Below, piece by piece: positions 26,688-34,966 of a DNA stretch of 64,000 nt. The DNA comes from Streptomyces dangxiongensis (GTDB lineage Bacteria; Actinomycetota; Actinomycetes; Streptomycetales; Streptomycetaceae): positions 496,001 through 560,000 of the forward strand of contig NZ_CP033073.1 of NCBI RefSeq assembly GCF_003675325.1, given 5' to 3'. The number at the start of each line of letters is the position of its first letter. The stretch's first letter is position 1. The translations under genes were made by a program, and so were the position numbers. The notes beneath the pieces were generated by a model that was not told where the DNA came from, searched no databases, and saw only the letters and a list, made by a program, of their open reading frames with translations.

Positions 26688-26703
26688 CTTACTTTTCAGT
26701 AAG
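26688..26703. promoter_or_regulatory. Inverted-repeat operator candidate between tetR and beta-propeller gene
   Basis: CTTACTTTTCAGTAAG has perfect 6-bp arms (CTTACT / AGTAAG) around TTTC in the 143-bp divergent promoter region. TTACTNNNNAGTAA-like sites are typical TetR operators. Two direct copies of ATCTTGTCG lie nearby (26647-26655, 26663-26671) and may be further contacts or promoter elements. Confidence 0.6.
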
Positions 26704-26757
26704 TTCACTGTGAAAGCGCGCGTGTTCAGATTCCCCCACCGAGGAAAGAGAGCCGTC

Positions 26758-28011
26758 ATGCCTGCTTCGAGAACCAGGCACCTGTGCTCCATGGCCGTCG
26801 CCCTCGTCCTGGCCGCGGCCGGTCCCGCGACCGCGGCCTCCGCGGCGTCCGCCGCTCCCGACGACCTGCGCGAGGTGCTGTTCGTCGGCAACAACTGGGA
26901 CGGCACCGCCGACGTCATCAGGTCCACCGGCGACTTCACAAGGGTCGGCCGCATCGACGTCATCCCCGACAAGGATGCGCGGATGAAGGAGATCAACGCG
27001 GACCCGATCAAGTGGATCTACTTCCAGGCGATCCGCAACAGCGTCGGCGAGGGCCACGACCAGTACGCCGACGACATGTACTCCACCCCGGACGGCAGGT
27101 CGGTCGTGGTGTCCCGGCCCAGCTTCGCGGACGTCGTCTCGATCGACCTGGCCACCGGAAGGGTCAACTGGCGTTTCCCCGTGTCGGGTTACCGCGCCGA
27201 CCACATGGCGGTCTCCCCCGACGGCACCCGGGTGGCCGTCTCCGCCTCGACCGCGAACACCGTGCACGTACTGGACATCACCACCGGCAGGCAGCTCGGG
27301 TCCTTCGCCACCGGCGACAAGCCGCACGAGAACATCTTCACCAGGGACGGCAAGTACATCTGGAACATGGCCATCGGTGACGTCAACACGGCACTGGACG
27401 ACCCCGGCTGGGACTGGACGAAGGGCGACCGGCACATCACGGTCGTGGACGCGACGACGTACAAGCAGGTCAAGGTCGTCGACATGCGGCAGCGGCTGGA
27501 CGCGTTCGGGCTGAAGGACTTCTCCGACGCGGTGCGCCCGGCGGTCTTCTCCCCCGACGGGTCCAAGCTGTACTTCCAGGTGTCGTTCTTCAACGGCTTC
27601 CTGGAGTACGACATCGCCACCGACAGAATCACCCGGATGAAGACCCTGCCGAAGAACCCGGCGACCAGCGAGGACCGCACGACCTGGGTGAACGACTCGC
27701 GCCACCACGGCATCTCCATGAACCCGGAGGGCACCAAGCTGTGCGTCGCGGGCACCATGGACGACTACGCGACCGTCGTCGACCGCGCCGGCCTCCAGGA
27801 GGGCCCGCTGGTGGCGGCGTCCAAGCCGTACTGGGCGACCGTCAGCGGTGACGGCAAGGACTGCATCATCTCCGAGAGCGGCGCGGACCAGGTGACGGCG
27901 ATCGACTTCGCCACCGGCCGCAAGGTGGCGTCGGTCCCGGTCGGCGACCACCCGCAGCGTGTCCGCCTGGGCCACGTCCGGACCGACTGGACCGGACCCG
28001 CCGGCAGTTGA
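26758..28011 (+). CDS. Secreted YncE-like beta-propeller protein
   Basis: 417 residues; ATG at 26758 behind GAGGAAAGAG. A signal peptide (about 1-37, ending in ASAASAAPDD) precedes repeated blades with the YVTN/YncE pattern: VVSIDLATGRVNW, MAVSPDGTRVAVS, VLDITTGRQLGSF, VTAIDFATGRKVASVPVGDH. Such propellers sit outside the membrane and bind ligands or metals; some are lactonases or redox-cofactor proteins, but no catalytic residue can be assigned. It is transcribed divergently from a TetR gene and is likely under its control. Confidence 0.85.
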   Translation: MPASRTRHLCSMAVALVLAAAGPATAASAASAAPDDLREVLFVGNNWDGTADVIRSTGDFTRVGRIDVIPDKDARMKEINADPIKWIYFQAIRNSVGEGHDQYADDMYSTPDGRSVVVSRPSFADVVSIDLATGRVNWRFPVSGYRADHMAVSPDGTRVAVSASTANTVHVLDITTGRQLGSFATGDKPHENIFTRDGKYIWNMAIGDVNTALDDPGWDWTKGDRHITVVDATTYKQVKVVDMRQRLDAFGLKDFSDAVRPAVFSPDGSKLYFQVSFFNGFLEYDIATDRITRMKTLPKNPATSEDRTTWVNDSRHHGISMNPEGTKLCVAGTMDDYATVVDRAGLQEGPLVAASKPYWATVSGDGKDCIISESGADQVTAIDFATGRKVASVPVGDHPQRVRLGHVRTDWTGPAGS

Positions 28012-28013
28012 CC

Positions 28014-28043
28014 GGCCATCGGCCCGACGCTCGGGCGACGGCC
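28014..28043. terminator. Hairpin between convergent genes
   Basis: GGCCATCGGCCCGA pairs with TCGGGCGACGGCC around CGC; the inner GCCCGA/TCGGGC stem is perfect and the outer part has one bulge and one mismatch. It starts 2 bp after the beta-propeller stop and precedes the convergent GH5 stop. Confidence 0.55.
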
Positions 28044-28098
28044 CTCGGGCGGTGGTCTCCGGGATGCCCCACTCACCCGGAGGCCACCTCGCCGTGCG

Positions 28099-29955
28099 TC
28101 AGAACCGCGCCGCCGCCCACGCGGCCAGCTCGGACCGTGCCGCGCTCAGCTCGCCGGCCGGGGGTGCCGTGGCCCCGTCGGTGACCAGCGCGTAGTGGAG
28201 CACCCCGGAGTCCGTGTCGCCGAGCAGCAGCCGGCGGCTGCCGGTGCCGCCGGGCTCCGGGGCCACGGCGACCGGGGTGCCGGGGGTGTAGGCGGGCGGG
28301 GCGTACACCGCGCCGAGGTCGGAGACGACCGTGGTGGAGCCGGTGGGGAAGGACGCCGGCAGATGCAGCTCGGTGGGGGCGGTGCCGCTGCCGGAGCGCC
28401 ACACCAGCACACCGTACCGGCCCGAGCCGACCAGCTTCGCGACGCCGGGCAGGGAGCCCGGCACCGGGTTCCAGGTCAGCGTGGTGGAGCCGTCGCGGGA
28501 GCGGTCCTCGTAGGTGAACGCGAGGGCGGTGCCGGCGGTGGCGCTCGGGTAGAGGCGGTCCAGCAGGCGGGCGTCCTGGCGCAGGACGGCGTTCCCGGAG
28601 TCGTCCAGGCGCACCGCGGACAGGTCCTCGTCGTTCCAGGCGTCACCGGCGGTGAGCACCTTGGCGGGGTCGCCGTTCATCGGCTCGTGGTGCCGGCCGC
28701 TGTAGAGGTCCCACTGCCACTGGGTGCCGGACAGCACCGGCCCGGAGGCGGCCGGGCCGGCCCACCAGCTCTTGCCGGGCAGGCGGGAGTCGAGGCCCTG
28801 GTACATGGCCTTCAGGACGGTCGGCGCCTTGTCGGACACCGTGCCGGACAGGGGGTGGCCGAACTCGCTGACCACGGCCGCGGTGCCGGCGGCCGAGGCA
28901 CGGTCACGGACGGCCGCGAAGTCGTCGGCGTACTGCCCGTCGGCCGCCTTGCCCCACATCAGGATGCCGGAGATCGCCTTCTGGTCGTAGAAGTGGGTGT
29001 TGAGGACGTACCCGGGGCCGAGCGTGCCGGCGTCCAGCAGGCCGCCCTCCTGCTGCTGGGTGGGGATGCCGGCGTTCCAGAAGAGGTTCGGCTCGACGAG
29101 GGCGGCTTTGTCCTGCCAGCCGGTCGCGTCCATGCCGGCGCGGAACTTCGCGTAGAACGGCCAGAGGAGGTCGCGTTCCCAGGTGCGGGAGGTCTGTCCG
29201 GCGTCGTAGCGGCCCGCGTACGGCTCGTTGTACGGGTCGAAGCCGGCGATCCCCGTGAACTCGGCGGCATCCAGGTGCTGGTGCAGATAGGTCAGGGTGG
29301 TCCGGGCGGTGGCGAGGAAGGCGTCCTGGATGCCGTGGGCGTTGTGCCAGAAGTCGTACTGCGCCTGCTGCACGGCCGCGTTCTGGGTGATGTTCTGGCC
29401 CCAGAACAGGCAGATGCCGCAATTCTCCGCCGGGTAGTTCCCGGCGGCGACGGCCCACCCGGGCGCCCCGTCGCCGGTGTACCAGCTTCCTGTGTGGAAC
29501 AGGTACCGGGAGTACAGGTCCTGGTGGAAGTCGGGCTGGACCCGGATGCCCGCGTCGAGGAACGCGCGCATCTGCTCGGTGACGGCGGCCAGGTAGGCGG
29601 TGTCGACCTGGCCGCGTACGGGTTCGGCGTGCGCCCAGGAGAGCAGGAAGCGGACCGCGTTGCCGCCGCCGAGGGCGCGCAGCGCGGTCGCGGACCTGCG
29701 GGCGTCGGCGACGGAGGCGAAGGGCAGGCCGGTGTTCTCCGCCAGCTTGGTCTCGCCGGAGACGTTGTAGCCGCGCAGGACGATCTCGCGGCCCTGGGCG
29801 TCGGCGAACCGGCCGTCCCGCACGGTCAGGGGCGCACCGTCGAACCAGAGGGGGTCGGAGGGGGTGGCGGCGGTGGCGGGCGGCACGCCCGCCACCGTGA
29901 GGGATCCGCAGAGGACGACCAGAACGGCCAGCAGACGCACCCGGATATTCGGCAT
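28099..29955 (-). CDS. Secreted GH5 glycoside hydrolase, endoglycoceramidase-like
   Basis: 618 residues. A signal peptide (VRLLAVLVVLCGSLTVAGVP, cleavage near ATAATP) precedes a TIM-barrel with VLRGYNVSGETK, DFHQDLYSRYL, the acid/base Glu in FDPYNEPY (about 243) and the nucleophile Glu in VVSEFGHP (about 364), plus a C-terminal beta-sandwich. The HQDLYS motif and overall layout match endoglycosylceramidase-type GH5 enzymes, which release glycans from glycolipids; cellulase-like activity is less likely. The ATG at 29955 gives the best signal peptide; a GTG 10 codons earlier is possible. Confidence 0.87.
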   Translation of the reverse strand: MPNIRVRLLAVLVVLCGSLTVAGVPPATAATPSDPLWFDGAPLTVRDGRFADAQGREIVLRGYNVSGETKLAENTGLPFASVADARRSATALRALGGGNAVRFLLSWAHAEPVRGQVDTAYLAAVTEQMRAFLDAGIRVQPDFHQDLYSRYLFHTGSWYTGDGAPGWAVAAGNYPAENCGICLFWGQNITQNAAVQQAQYDFWHNAHGIQDAFLATARTTLTYLHQHLDAAEFTGIAGFDPYNEPYAGRYDAGQTSRTWERDLLWPFYAKFRAGMDATGWQDKAALVEPNLFWNAGIPTQQQEGGLLDAGTLGPGYVLNTHFYDQKAISGILMWGKAADGQYADDFAAVRDRASAAGTAAVVSEFGHPLSGTVSDKAPTVLKAMYQGLDSRLPGKSWWAGPAASGPVLSGTQWQWDLYSGRHHEPMNGDPAKVLTAGDAWNDEDLSAVRLDDSGNAVLRQDARLLDRLYPSATAGTALAFTYEDRSRDGSTTLTWNPVPGSLPGVAKLVGSGRYGVLVWRSGSGTAPTELHLPASFPTGSTTVVSDLGAVYAPPAYTPGTPVAVAPEPGGTGSRRLLLGDTDSGVLHYALVTDGATAPPAGELSAARSELAAWAAARF

Positions 29956-30069
29956 GCCCCCACGGTCCGGGGCTGCCCGGGTCACGTCAATGCTTCTGAC
30001 TCATAGGTAAGATGACGGTCGATCAGTTCGTCTTCCGTGGATCTGCGGGGCGGGGCGGGGCGGGGGCGG

Positions 30070-30720
30070 TCAAGGGGAGCCGGCGCGCCTGGTGTCACGG
30101 ACGGGTTGCCCGGGGACCGTACCGGCGCACCGGTCCGGGTCGCCGGCCACGCGCGCGTGCAGGTGCTGGTCGTGCCAGCCGTCGGCGTGCAGCAGGGCGC
30201 TGCGCTGGGTGCCCTCGTAGGTGAAGCCGGCCGTGTGGGCCACCCGGCAGGACGCGGGGTTGGCCGGGGAGTGGCACAGCCGCAGCCGGTGCAGGCCCAG
30301 GTCGTCCAGGGCCCACCGGGCGAGCCGGCGGGCGGCCCGCACGGCGACTCCGGCGCCGCGGGCCTCGGGCAGCAGCCAGTAGACGATCTCGGCGGCGCCG
30401 CCCGCGAGATCGACGTCGTTCAGGCCGACGAGACCGGTGGCCGGGCCGTCGGGCCGGGCGACGGCCCACACGGCGCCGGTCTCGGCCCGCCACCGCTCGT
30501 GCATACGGGCGATCCGGGTGCGGGCGTCCGCGGGGTCGGCGACGGTGAACAGGTTCCACCGCCGGATCGCCGGATCGCGCGCGGCGCCGAGCAGCTCGCC
30601 GGCGTCGTCCGCCCGCCAGGGGCGCAGCTCCAGCCCGGCGGACAGGCCGAGCACGGGCTGGTCGCGGCCGGCCATGCGGCCCGCGGGGACGACGTCGGAG
30701 ATACCGGCGCTGTTGATCAT
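30070..30720 (-). CDS. GNAT N-acetyltransferase (RimJ/RimL-like)
   Basis: 216 residues from an ATG with GAGGAT 8 nt upstream. GLELRPWRADDAGELLGA, GLVGLNDVDLAGGAAEIVYW, then the acetyl-CoA site LPEARGAGVAVRAARRLARW and LRLCHSPANPASCRVAHTAG match ribosomal-protein alanine-type acetyltransferases. It would transfer an acetyl group from acetyl-CoA to an amine; the acceptor is unknown. It lies downstream of the phosphodiesterase gene in the same direction, 67 bp away. Confidence 0.85.
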   Translation of the reverse strand: MINSAGISDVVPAGRMAGRDQPVLGLSAGLELRPWRADDAGELLGAARDPAIRRWNLFTVADPADARTRIARMHERWRAETGAVWAVARPDGPATGLVGLNDVDLAGGAAEIVYWLLPEARGAGVAVRAARRLARWALDDLGLHRLRLCHSPANPASCRVAHTAGFTYEGTQRSALLHADGWHDQHLHARVAGDPDRCAGTVPGQPVRDTRRAGSP

Positions 30721-30786
30721 GCCGGCATCCTCGCACGGGCGTTCGGCGCCCTCACCGGCCGACGGGGCGGGCGGTGGCGGCCTCGG

Positions 30787-31287
30787 TCATCGCCGGGGGA
30801 GCCGGTGCAGGGTGACCTCGGTCAGGGTTCCGTCGGTGACCGTCGCCGTGAGGTAGGTGCAGTGGGGCTGGCGGCGGCGGTCGGTCGGGGAGCCGGGGTT
30901 GAGCAGGCGCGGGCCGCCGGGCGCGGTGGTGTCCCAGGGGATGTGGCTGTGTCCGAAGACCAGGACGTCCACGCCGGGGAAGCGGGCGGCGCAGCGGGCC
31001 TCGCGACCGTGGGCGGGACCGGTCTCGTGCACGACGGCGAAGCGCAGGCCGCCCAGCTCGGCATGGGCCACCTCGGGGAGCCGGGCGCGCAGGTCGGGGC
31101 CGTCGTTGTTGCCGTACACGCCGATCAGCCGGCGGCTGCGGCTCTCCAGCAGGTCGAGGGTGGCGGTGTCGACCCAGTCGCCGGCGTGCAGGACGACGTC
31201 CGCGTGCGGGAGTTCGGCGAGCAGTTGCTCCGGGAGCCGCTTGGCCCGCTTGGGCAGGTGCGTGTCGGACATGATCAGGAGTCGCAC
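30787..31287 (-). CDS. Metallophosphoesterase (YfcE/MJ0936-like phosphodiesterase)
   Basis: 166 residues, normal for the family. The two-metal motifs are complete: SDTHLP (DxH), HAGDW, YGNND, and FGHSHIPW. It cleaves phosphodiester bonds, as shown for YfcE-type enzymes on small model substrates; the natural substrate is not known. Start is a GTG at 31287, 9 bp after the stop of the upstream SDR, so the two share a transcript. Confidence 0.88.
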   Translation of the reverse strand: MRLLIMSDTHLPKRAKRLPEQLLAELPHADVVLHAGDWVDTATLDLLESRSRRLIGVYGNNDGPDLRARLPEVAHAELGGLRFAVVHETGPAHGREARCAARFPGVDVLVFGHSHIPWDTTAPGGPRLLNPGSPTDRRRQPHCTYLTATVTDGTLTEVTLHRLPRR

Positions 31288-31296
31288 GGCGTCGGC

Positions 31297-32211
31297 CTAG
31301 GCGGATCGCGAGGTGAGGCGGCGGATGCCGCGCACGGTGCCGAGCAGGACGGCGCCCGCGCCGAGGGCGGTGGTGGCCGGGTGCCGGACCAGGGTCTCCT
31401 GCCACGAGCGGGCGTGGGAGGCGTCGTCGAAGGCGCCGTGGGCGCCCTGGTCGTCGGCGCGCTCCCGGTCCACCGGCTCGAAGAGGTTGTCCAGGCCGGT
31501 GGGCGGGATGCGGTCGGTCTGCTGGGAGTCGAAGCCGGTGCGGGCGAGGTAGCGGTCGAGCAGGGCCGGGGCGAGGCGGTTGGCCCAGATGGTGGCGCCG
31601 GTGGAGGCACCGACGTAGTACTGCTTGCGGCGCGGGTGCTCGGCCGCGTACAGCACGCCGCGCGCGGCGACCTCGGGCTGGTAGATCGGCGCGACCGGCG
31701 TGGGGTGCCGGGGCAGGCGGGAGCGGACCCACTGGAACTGTGGCGTGTTGACGGCGGGTAGCTGGGCGACGGTGACGTGCACGTCGCTGCCGCGGTGCAG
31801 CAGTTCCGTGCGCAGGGCGGACGTGAAGCCGTTGATGGCGTGCTTGGCGCCGCAGTACGCCGACTGCAGCGGGATCGACCGCTCCCCGAGCGCTGATCCG
31901 ACCTGCACGATCGTGCCCCGGTCGCGGGGCAGCATGCGCTTCAGGGCCGTGCGGGTGCCGTTGACGAAGCCGAGGTAGGTCACGTCGGTGACCCGCTGGA
32001 ACTCTTCGGCGGTGATCTCCTCGAACGGCGCCACGTCGGCCACCTGCGCCAGAGGCCGTCCGCCGAGCGCGGCGACCTCGTCGGCCGCCTCCTTCAGGCC
32101 GCCCTCGCCGCGCGCGACCAGGACGACGTCGGCGCCGCGCCGGGCGTACAGGCGGGCGGTGGCGCGGCCGATGCCGGCGCTGGCACCTGTGATGACGACG
32201 GTGGGGGGCAT
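31297..32211 (-). CDS. SDR family oxidoreductase lacking the NNAG region
   Basis: 304 residues from an ATG with GAGGAGAGGACC. The Rossmann motif TGASAGIG, catalytic Ser in VGSALGERS and YCGAK (YxxxK) are present and the long C-terminus (SHARSWQETLVRHPATTALG) is typical of a Streptomyces SDR group with a tail. However, GGRPLAQVADV runs straight into APFEEITAEEF. In this family some 30-35 residues with the DV(D/T)...GRIDVWVNNA strand should lie between, so an in-frame internal deletion has removed the NNAG motif that stabilises the core. The enzyme may be inactive. It is divergent from the MarR gene. Confidence 0.85.
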   Translation of the reverse strand: MPPTVVITGASAGIGRATARLYARRGADVVLVARGEGGLKEAADEVAALGGRPLAQVADVAPFEEITAEEFQRVTDVTYLGFVNGTRTALKRMLPRDRGTIVQVGSALGERSIPLQSAYCGAKHAINGFTSALRTELLHRGSDVHVTVAQLPAVNTPQFQWVRSRLPRHPTPVAPIYQPEVAARGVLYAAEHPRRKQYYVGASTGATIWANRLAPALLDRYLARTGFDSQQTDRIPPTGLDNLFEPVDRERADDQGAHGAFDDASHARSWQETLVRHPATTALGAGAVLLGTVRGIRRLTSRSA

Positions 32212-32401
32212 GGTCCTCTCCTCTTTCGACGCGGTGTCTGCCCGGCAGGGGTTCCCCGGCGGGGTGTCCGTCACTCCACCCGGCGGGGTGCCGCCCGCTC
32301 CTGGACGAGGGTCCACCGTGCGAGCCGGTGGGCGCCGCGGCTGCCCGGGTCGAAGCGGACTCCGCCGTCCGCCTCGACCGATGCATAGACAGGTAAGACT
32401 G

Positions 32402-32442
32402 AACAGTCCAGGCTGGACAGTTGATCCTGTCGGTTCTAGCCT
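32402..32442 (+). promoter_or_regulatory. MarR promoter with overlapping inverted-repeat operator
   Basis: AACAGTCCA (32402-32410), spacer GGC, TGGACAGTT (32414-32422) is an inverted repeat with 8 of 9 arm matches. Its right arm contains TGGACA, a good -35 box, spaced 17 bp from TAGCCT (32437-32442), a -10 box that ends 6 nt before the MarR ATG. Binding of MarR here would shut off its own leaderless promoter. Confidence 0.7.
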
Positions 32443-32448
32443 GGCGTC

Positions 32449-32886
32449 ATGGCCGACATCTCCGACTCCGCCGCACGGGCCGCGCGCGACCTGCGCGTGG
32501 TCTTCAGCAGGCTGCGGCGCCGCATCCGCGAGGTGGCGCGCGACGCCGACCTCAGCCCCTCCCAGGAGTCGGCGCTCACCCTGACCGGCAAGCATGGCGC
32601 GGCCACGGCCAGCGCGCTCGCCGCCGCCGAGGGGGTGCGCCCGCAGTCCATGGCCACCACACTGGCCGCCCTGGAGAAGCACGGACTGGTCCGCCGCGCC
32701 CCCGACCCCGACGACGGACGCCGCCAGTTGGTCACCCTGACCGACACCGGCCGGGCCCGCGTCGAGGGCAACAGGCAGGTGCGGGAGGAGTGGCTCGCCC
32801 GCGCCTTCCAGGACCGCTACACCGAGGAGGAGCGGCAGACGGTCCTCGCCGCGCTGGAGTTGCTGGAACGGCTGTCGCGGGCGTGA
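32449..32886 (+). CDS. MarR family transcriptional regulator
   Basis: 145 residues, standard MarR length. A dimerisation helix (ARAARDLRVVFSRLRRRIRE) precedes the winged helix: TASALAAAEGVRPQSMATTL (recognition helix) and the wing PDPDDGRRQLVTLTDTGRAR. Such repressors respond to phenolic or toxic compounds and typically control an exporter. Its stop overlaps the GTG of a damaged MFS gene (GTGA), which fits that pattern. The promoter carries an inverted repeat over the -35 box; the transcript is leaderless. Confidence 0.92.
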   Translation: MADISDSAARAARDLRVVFSRLRRRIREVARDADLSPSQESALTLTGKHGAATASALAAAEGVRPQSMATTLAALEKHGLVRRAPDPDDGRRQLVTLTDTGRARVEGNRQVREEWLARAFQDRYTEEERQTVLAALELLERLSRA

Positions 32887-33530
32887 CACCGCGGCTCAGG
32901 GCCCGCGCCCGGACCACCGGCCCCTCCCCCGCCGGATTCGACCGCCGGCTGATCGCGCCGATGGACCTCGGCTCGGTGCCGAACCCCGTCGACTTCTCGA
33001 TGATCGCCGCTACGGGCCCCCGACCCCTTCATCTTCATCGACCTGCGGGTCCGCCAGTTCCTCGGCTGCACCATCGGCTACGCCTTGGTGTACGGCTGCA
33101 CGCAGTGGCTGGAACAGGGCCGCGGACCGAGCGCGTCGACGGCCGGTCCGGCACCGCTGCCGCTGTCGGTGGCCGCGCTCACCGTCTCCGCCCTCACCGG
33201 GCGCCGCGAGGCGGTGCGGGCCGAGCTGCTCACCGGCTCGCTCCTGCGGATCGCCGGCCGCGCCGCCCTGCTCCTGGTCGGCACGGACAGGCCGCCGTGG
33301 CTGCCGCTCGCGGTCGGTGCGCTGCTCGGCGCCCCGCAGGGCCTGATCGGCCTCGCCACGCGGCGCGCGCGGCGCGTCCGCCGCCACCCCGGCGTTCCAC
33401 CCGCACCGCGCCGACACGGCCGGGCTGCACGGCCCGGCCCTGTTCATGCTCGCCGGCCCGGCACTGCCGCCGGCGACGGCCCTGCCCGACCGTTCCCTCG
33501 GCCGGCTGATCTCCCCCACCCCGAAAGGCC
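32883..33530 (+). pseudogene. Wrecked MFS drug-exporter gene
   Basis: A GTG overlapping the MarR stop begins FDRRLIAPMDLGSVPNPVDF, the usual N-terminus of DHA2-type exporters (LIAP-LG--LNP--S-MIA), but after about 40 residues the frame changes. A second frame gives FIDLRVRQFLGCTIGYALVY then GCTQWLEQGRG and LTVSALTGRREAVRAELLTG, which belongs to the C-terminal half of such proteins. A third frame gives TAGLHGPALFMLAGPAL and ALPDRSLGRL, the C-terminus. About half of the protein is deleted and there are at least two frameshifts. MarR has therefore probably lost its exporter target. Confidence 0.75.
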
Positions 33531-33540
33531 TGACCGACCC

Positions 33541-34125
33541 ATGTCGCTCACCACGCTCGACCCCCGTACCGCCCTCGTCGCGATCGACCTCCAGAACGGC
33601 ATCGTGGCCATGCCCACCCAGCCGTACCCGGGCGCCGAGGTGGTCTCCCGCACGGCCGCACTCGCCGACGCCTTCCGCGCCCATGGGCTGCCCGTCGTCC
33701 TGGTGCGGGTATCCTTCGCGGCCGACTGGGCGGACGCCGTCCCCGGCCGCACCGAGCACCAGCCGCGCGGCCTCGCCTTCCCGGAGGGCTGGGACATCGT
33801 CGTCGACGAGCTGTCCGGGCACCCCGGGGACATCCACGTCACCAAGCACAACTGGAGCGCCTTCCACGGCACCGACCTGGACGTGCAGCTACGCCGCCGG
33901 GGCATCACGCAGATCGTCCTGGCCGGCATCGCCACCAGCATCGGTGTGGAGTCCACCGCCCGGGACGCCTACGCCCACGGTTACCACGTCACCCTCGCCA
34001 CGGACGCCATGGCGGACGCCGACCCGGGCGCGCACGAGAACAGCGTCCGGCGGATCTTCCCGCGGCTCGGCGAGAGCGGCACCAGCGCCGAGATCCTCGA
34101 ACTGCTCGGCAAGACCCACGCCTGA
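33541..34125 (+). CDS. Isochorismatase-like hydrolase without the catalytic cysteine
   Basis: 194 residues from the ATG at 33541 behind GAAAGG. The fold markers ALVAIDLQNGI (catalytic Asp), HVTKHNWSAF (Lys) and GIATSIGVESTARDAY are present. In cysteine hydrolases of this superfamily the last motif carries the nucleophilic Cys (TxxCVxxTAR); here Gly occupies that place (SIGVES), as in isochorismatase-type members that use water instead. It should thus be an isochorismatase-like ether/ester hydrolase or non-catalytic, rather than a nicotinamidase/amidase. It follows the wrecked MFS gene and probably shares the MarR transcript. Confidence 0.85.
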   Translation: MSLTTLDPRTALVAIDLQNGIVAMPTQPYPGAEVVSRTAALADAFRAHGLPVVLVRVSFAADWADAVPGRTEHQPRGLAFPEGWDIVVDELSGHPGDIHVTKHNWSAFHGTDLDVQLRRRGITQIVLAGIATSIGVESTARDAYAHGYHVTLATDAMADADPGAHENSVRRIFPRLGESGTSAEILELLGKTHA

Positions 34126-34199
34126 CCCGCAGTCCCGGTCCCGCCGCGCGAGCCGCACGTCCGCGCGCGGGGCCCGGGGGTGAGCGTGGCGCGGGGAGT

Positions 34200-34385
34200 T
34201 CAGTCCTCGCCGCGCACGATGTTGTCCTCGGTGCCCGCGCCCGGCAGCGGGGCGGAGGTCCGGTCCAGGACGGCGGGGAGGCAGGTGCGCACCCCCCGCT
34301 CCCGTCGGCGGCGGGCCGTGGCCCGGCCCGTCTCCGCGTCGGGTACGGCCGATTTGTCACTCGAATGCGCGGTCACGGCGTTCAT
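34200..34385 (-). CDS. Possible small hypothetical protein
   Basis: 61 residues from an ATG preceded by CCAGGAAGAAG. The product is charged: HSSDKSAVPDAETGRATARR, an Arg-rich middle, and a C-terminus PLPGAGTEDNIVRGED with one Cys. No family or signal peptide is recognised. The start has a fair ribosome site, but the frame is short and lies in a GC-rich intergenic region, so it could be spurious. Confidence 0.35.
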   Translation of the reverse strand: MNAVTAHSSDKSAVPDAETGRATARRRRERGVRTCLPAVLDRTSAPLPGAGTEDNIVRGED

Positions 34386-34511
34386 CTTCTTCCTGGGTCC
34401 CGCCGCTTGCGGGACCGGTCCGCCGGACCCGTCCGGGCCCGGGTGCGTCACGATGCCCGACCGGGTCCCCGGACCGCGCGGTCCGCAAACACGTGCGGAG
34501 CCGGTGCCGGT

Positions 34512-34877
34512 TCAGGTCCGGCCGCCGCCCCCGCCGCCGAACGACCCGCTGGAACCGGACGACCAGCGCGAGCGGCTCTGGTCGTCGGCGCGCCGGGTGC
34601 CGGAGTTGCCGAGCTGGTGCGGGGTGAGGCGTTCGCCGTCCTCCGCGCGGGGCACCTCGTCGGGCTCGCGGACCTCATGGGTCTCGTGCACCGGACCGGA
34701 CGGCGGCATCTTCGGCTGCTCGTCGGGGCGCGGCGGCGCCGGCTCGCGGTCGCGCACCTTGGAGCCCATCCGGAAGGCCCAGATGATGCCCGCGACCACG
34801 GCCACACCGGCGACGAGGATGAGGATGTAACCGAAGACCCGGGGGCCCGAGGCTGCTTCGTACATGGCAGTGTTCAT
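34512..34877 (-). CDS. Small membrane protein, DUF6479-like
   Basis: 121 residues. One membrane helix near the N-terminus (VFGYILILVAGVAVVAGIIW, about 13-35) is followed by a long hydrophilic tail: charged and Pro-rich (REPAPPRPDEQPKMPPSGP), then THEVREPDEVP, GERLTPHQLGNSGT and a Ser/Gly-rich end. This layout matches the DUF6479 proteins that are frequent in Streptomyces. Function unknown. The ribosome site is weak. Confidence 0.65.
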   Translation of the reverse strand: MNTAMYEAASGPRVFGYILILVAGVAVVAGIIWAFRMGSKVRDREPAPPRPDEQPKMPPSGPVHETHEVREPDEVPRAEDGERLTPHQLGNSGTRRADDQSRSRWSSGSSGSFGGGGGGRT

Positions 34878-34966
34878 GGTCGGCGGGTACCCGGCAAGGC
34901 GCGTGGGATGCGCGCAGCGGCGCCGGTCAGCCGGTCGGCGCCACGCACCGCGCGCCGTCCGGGGGG

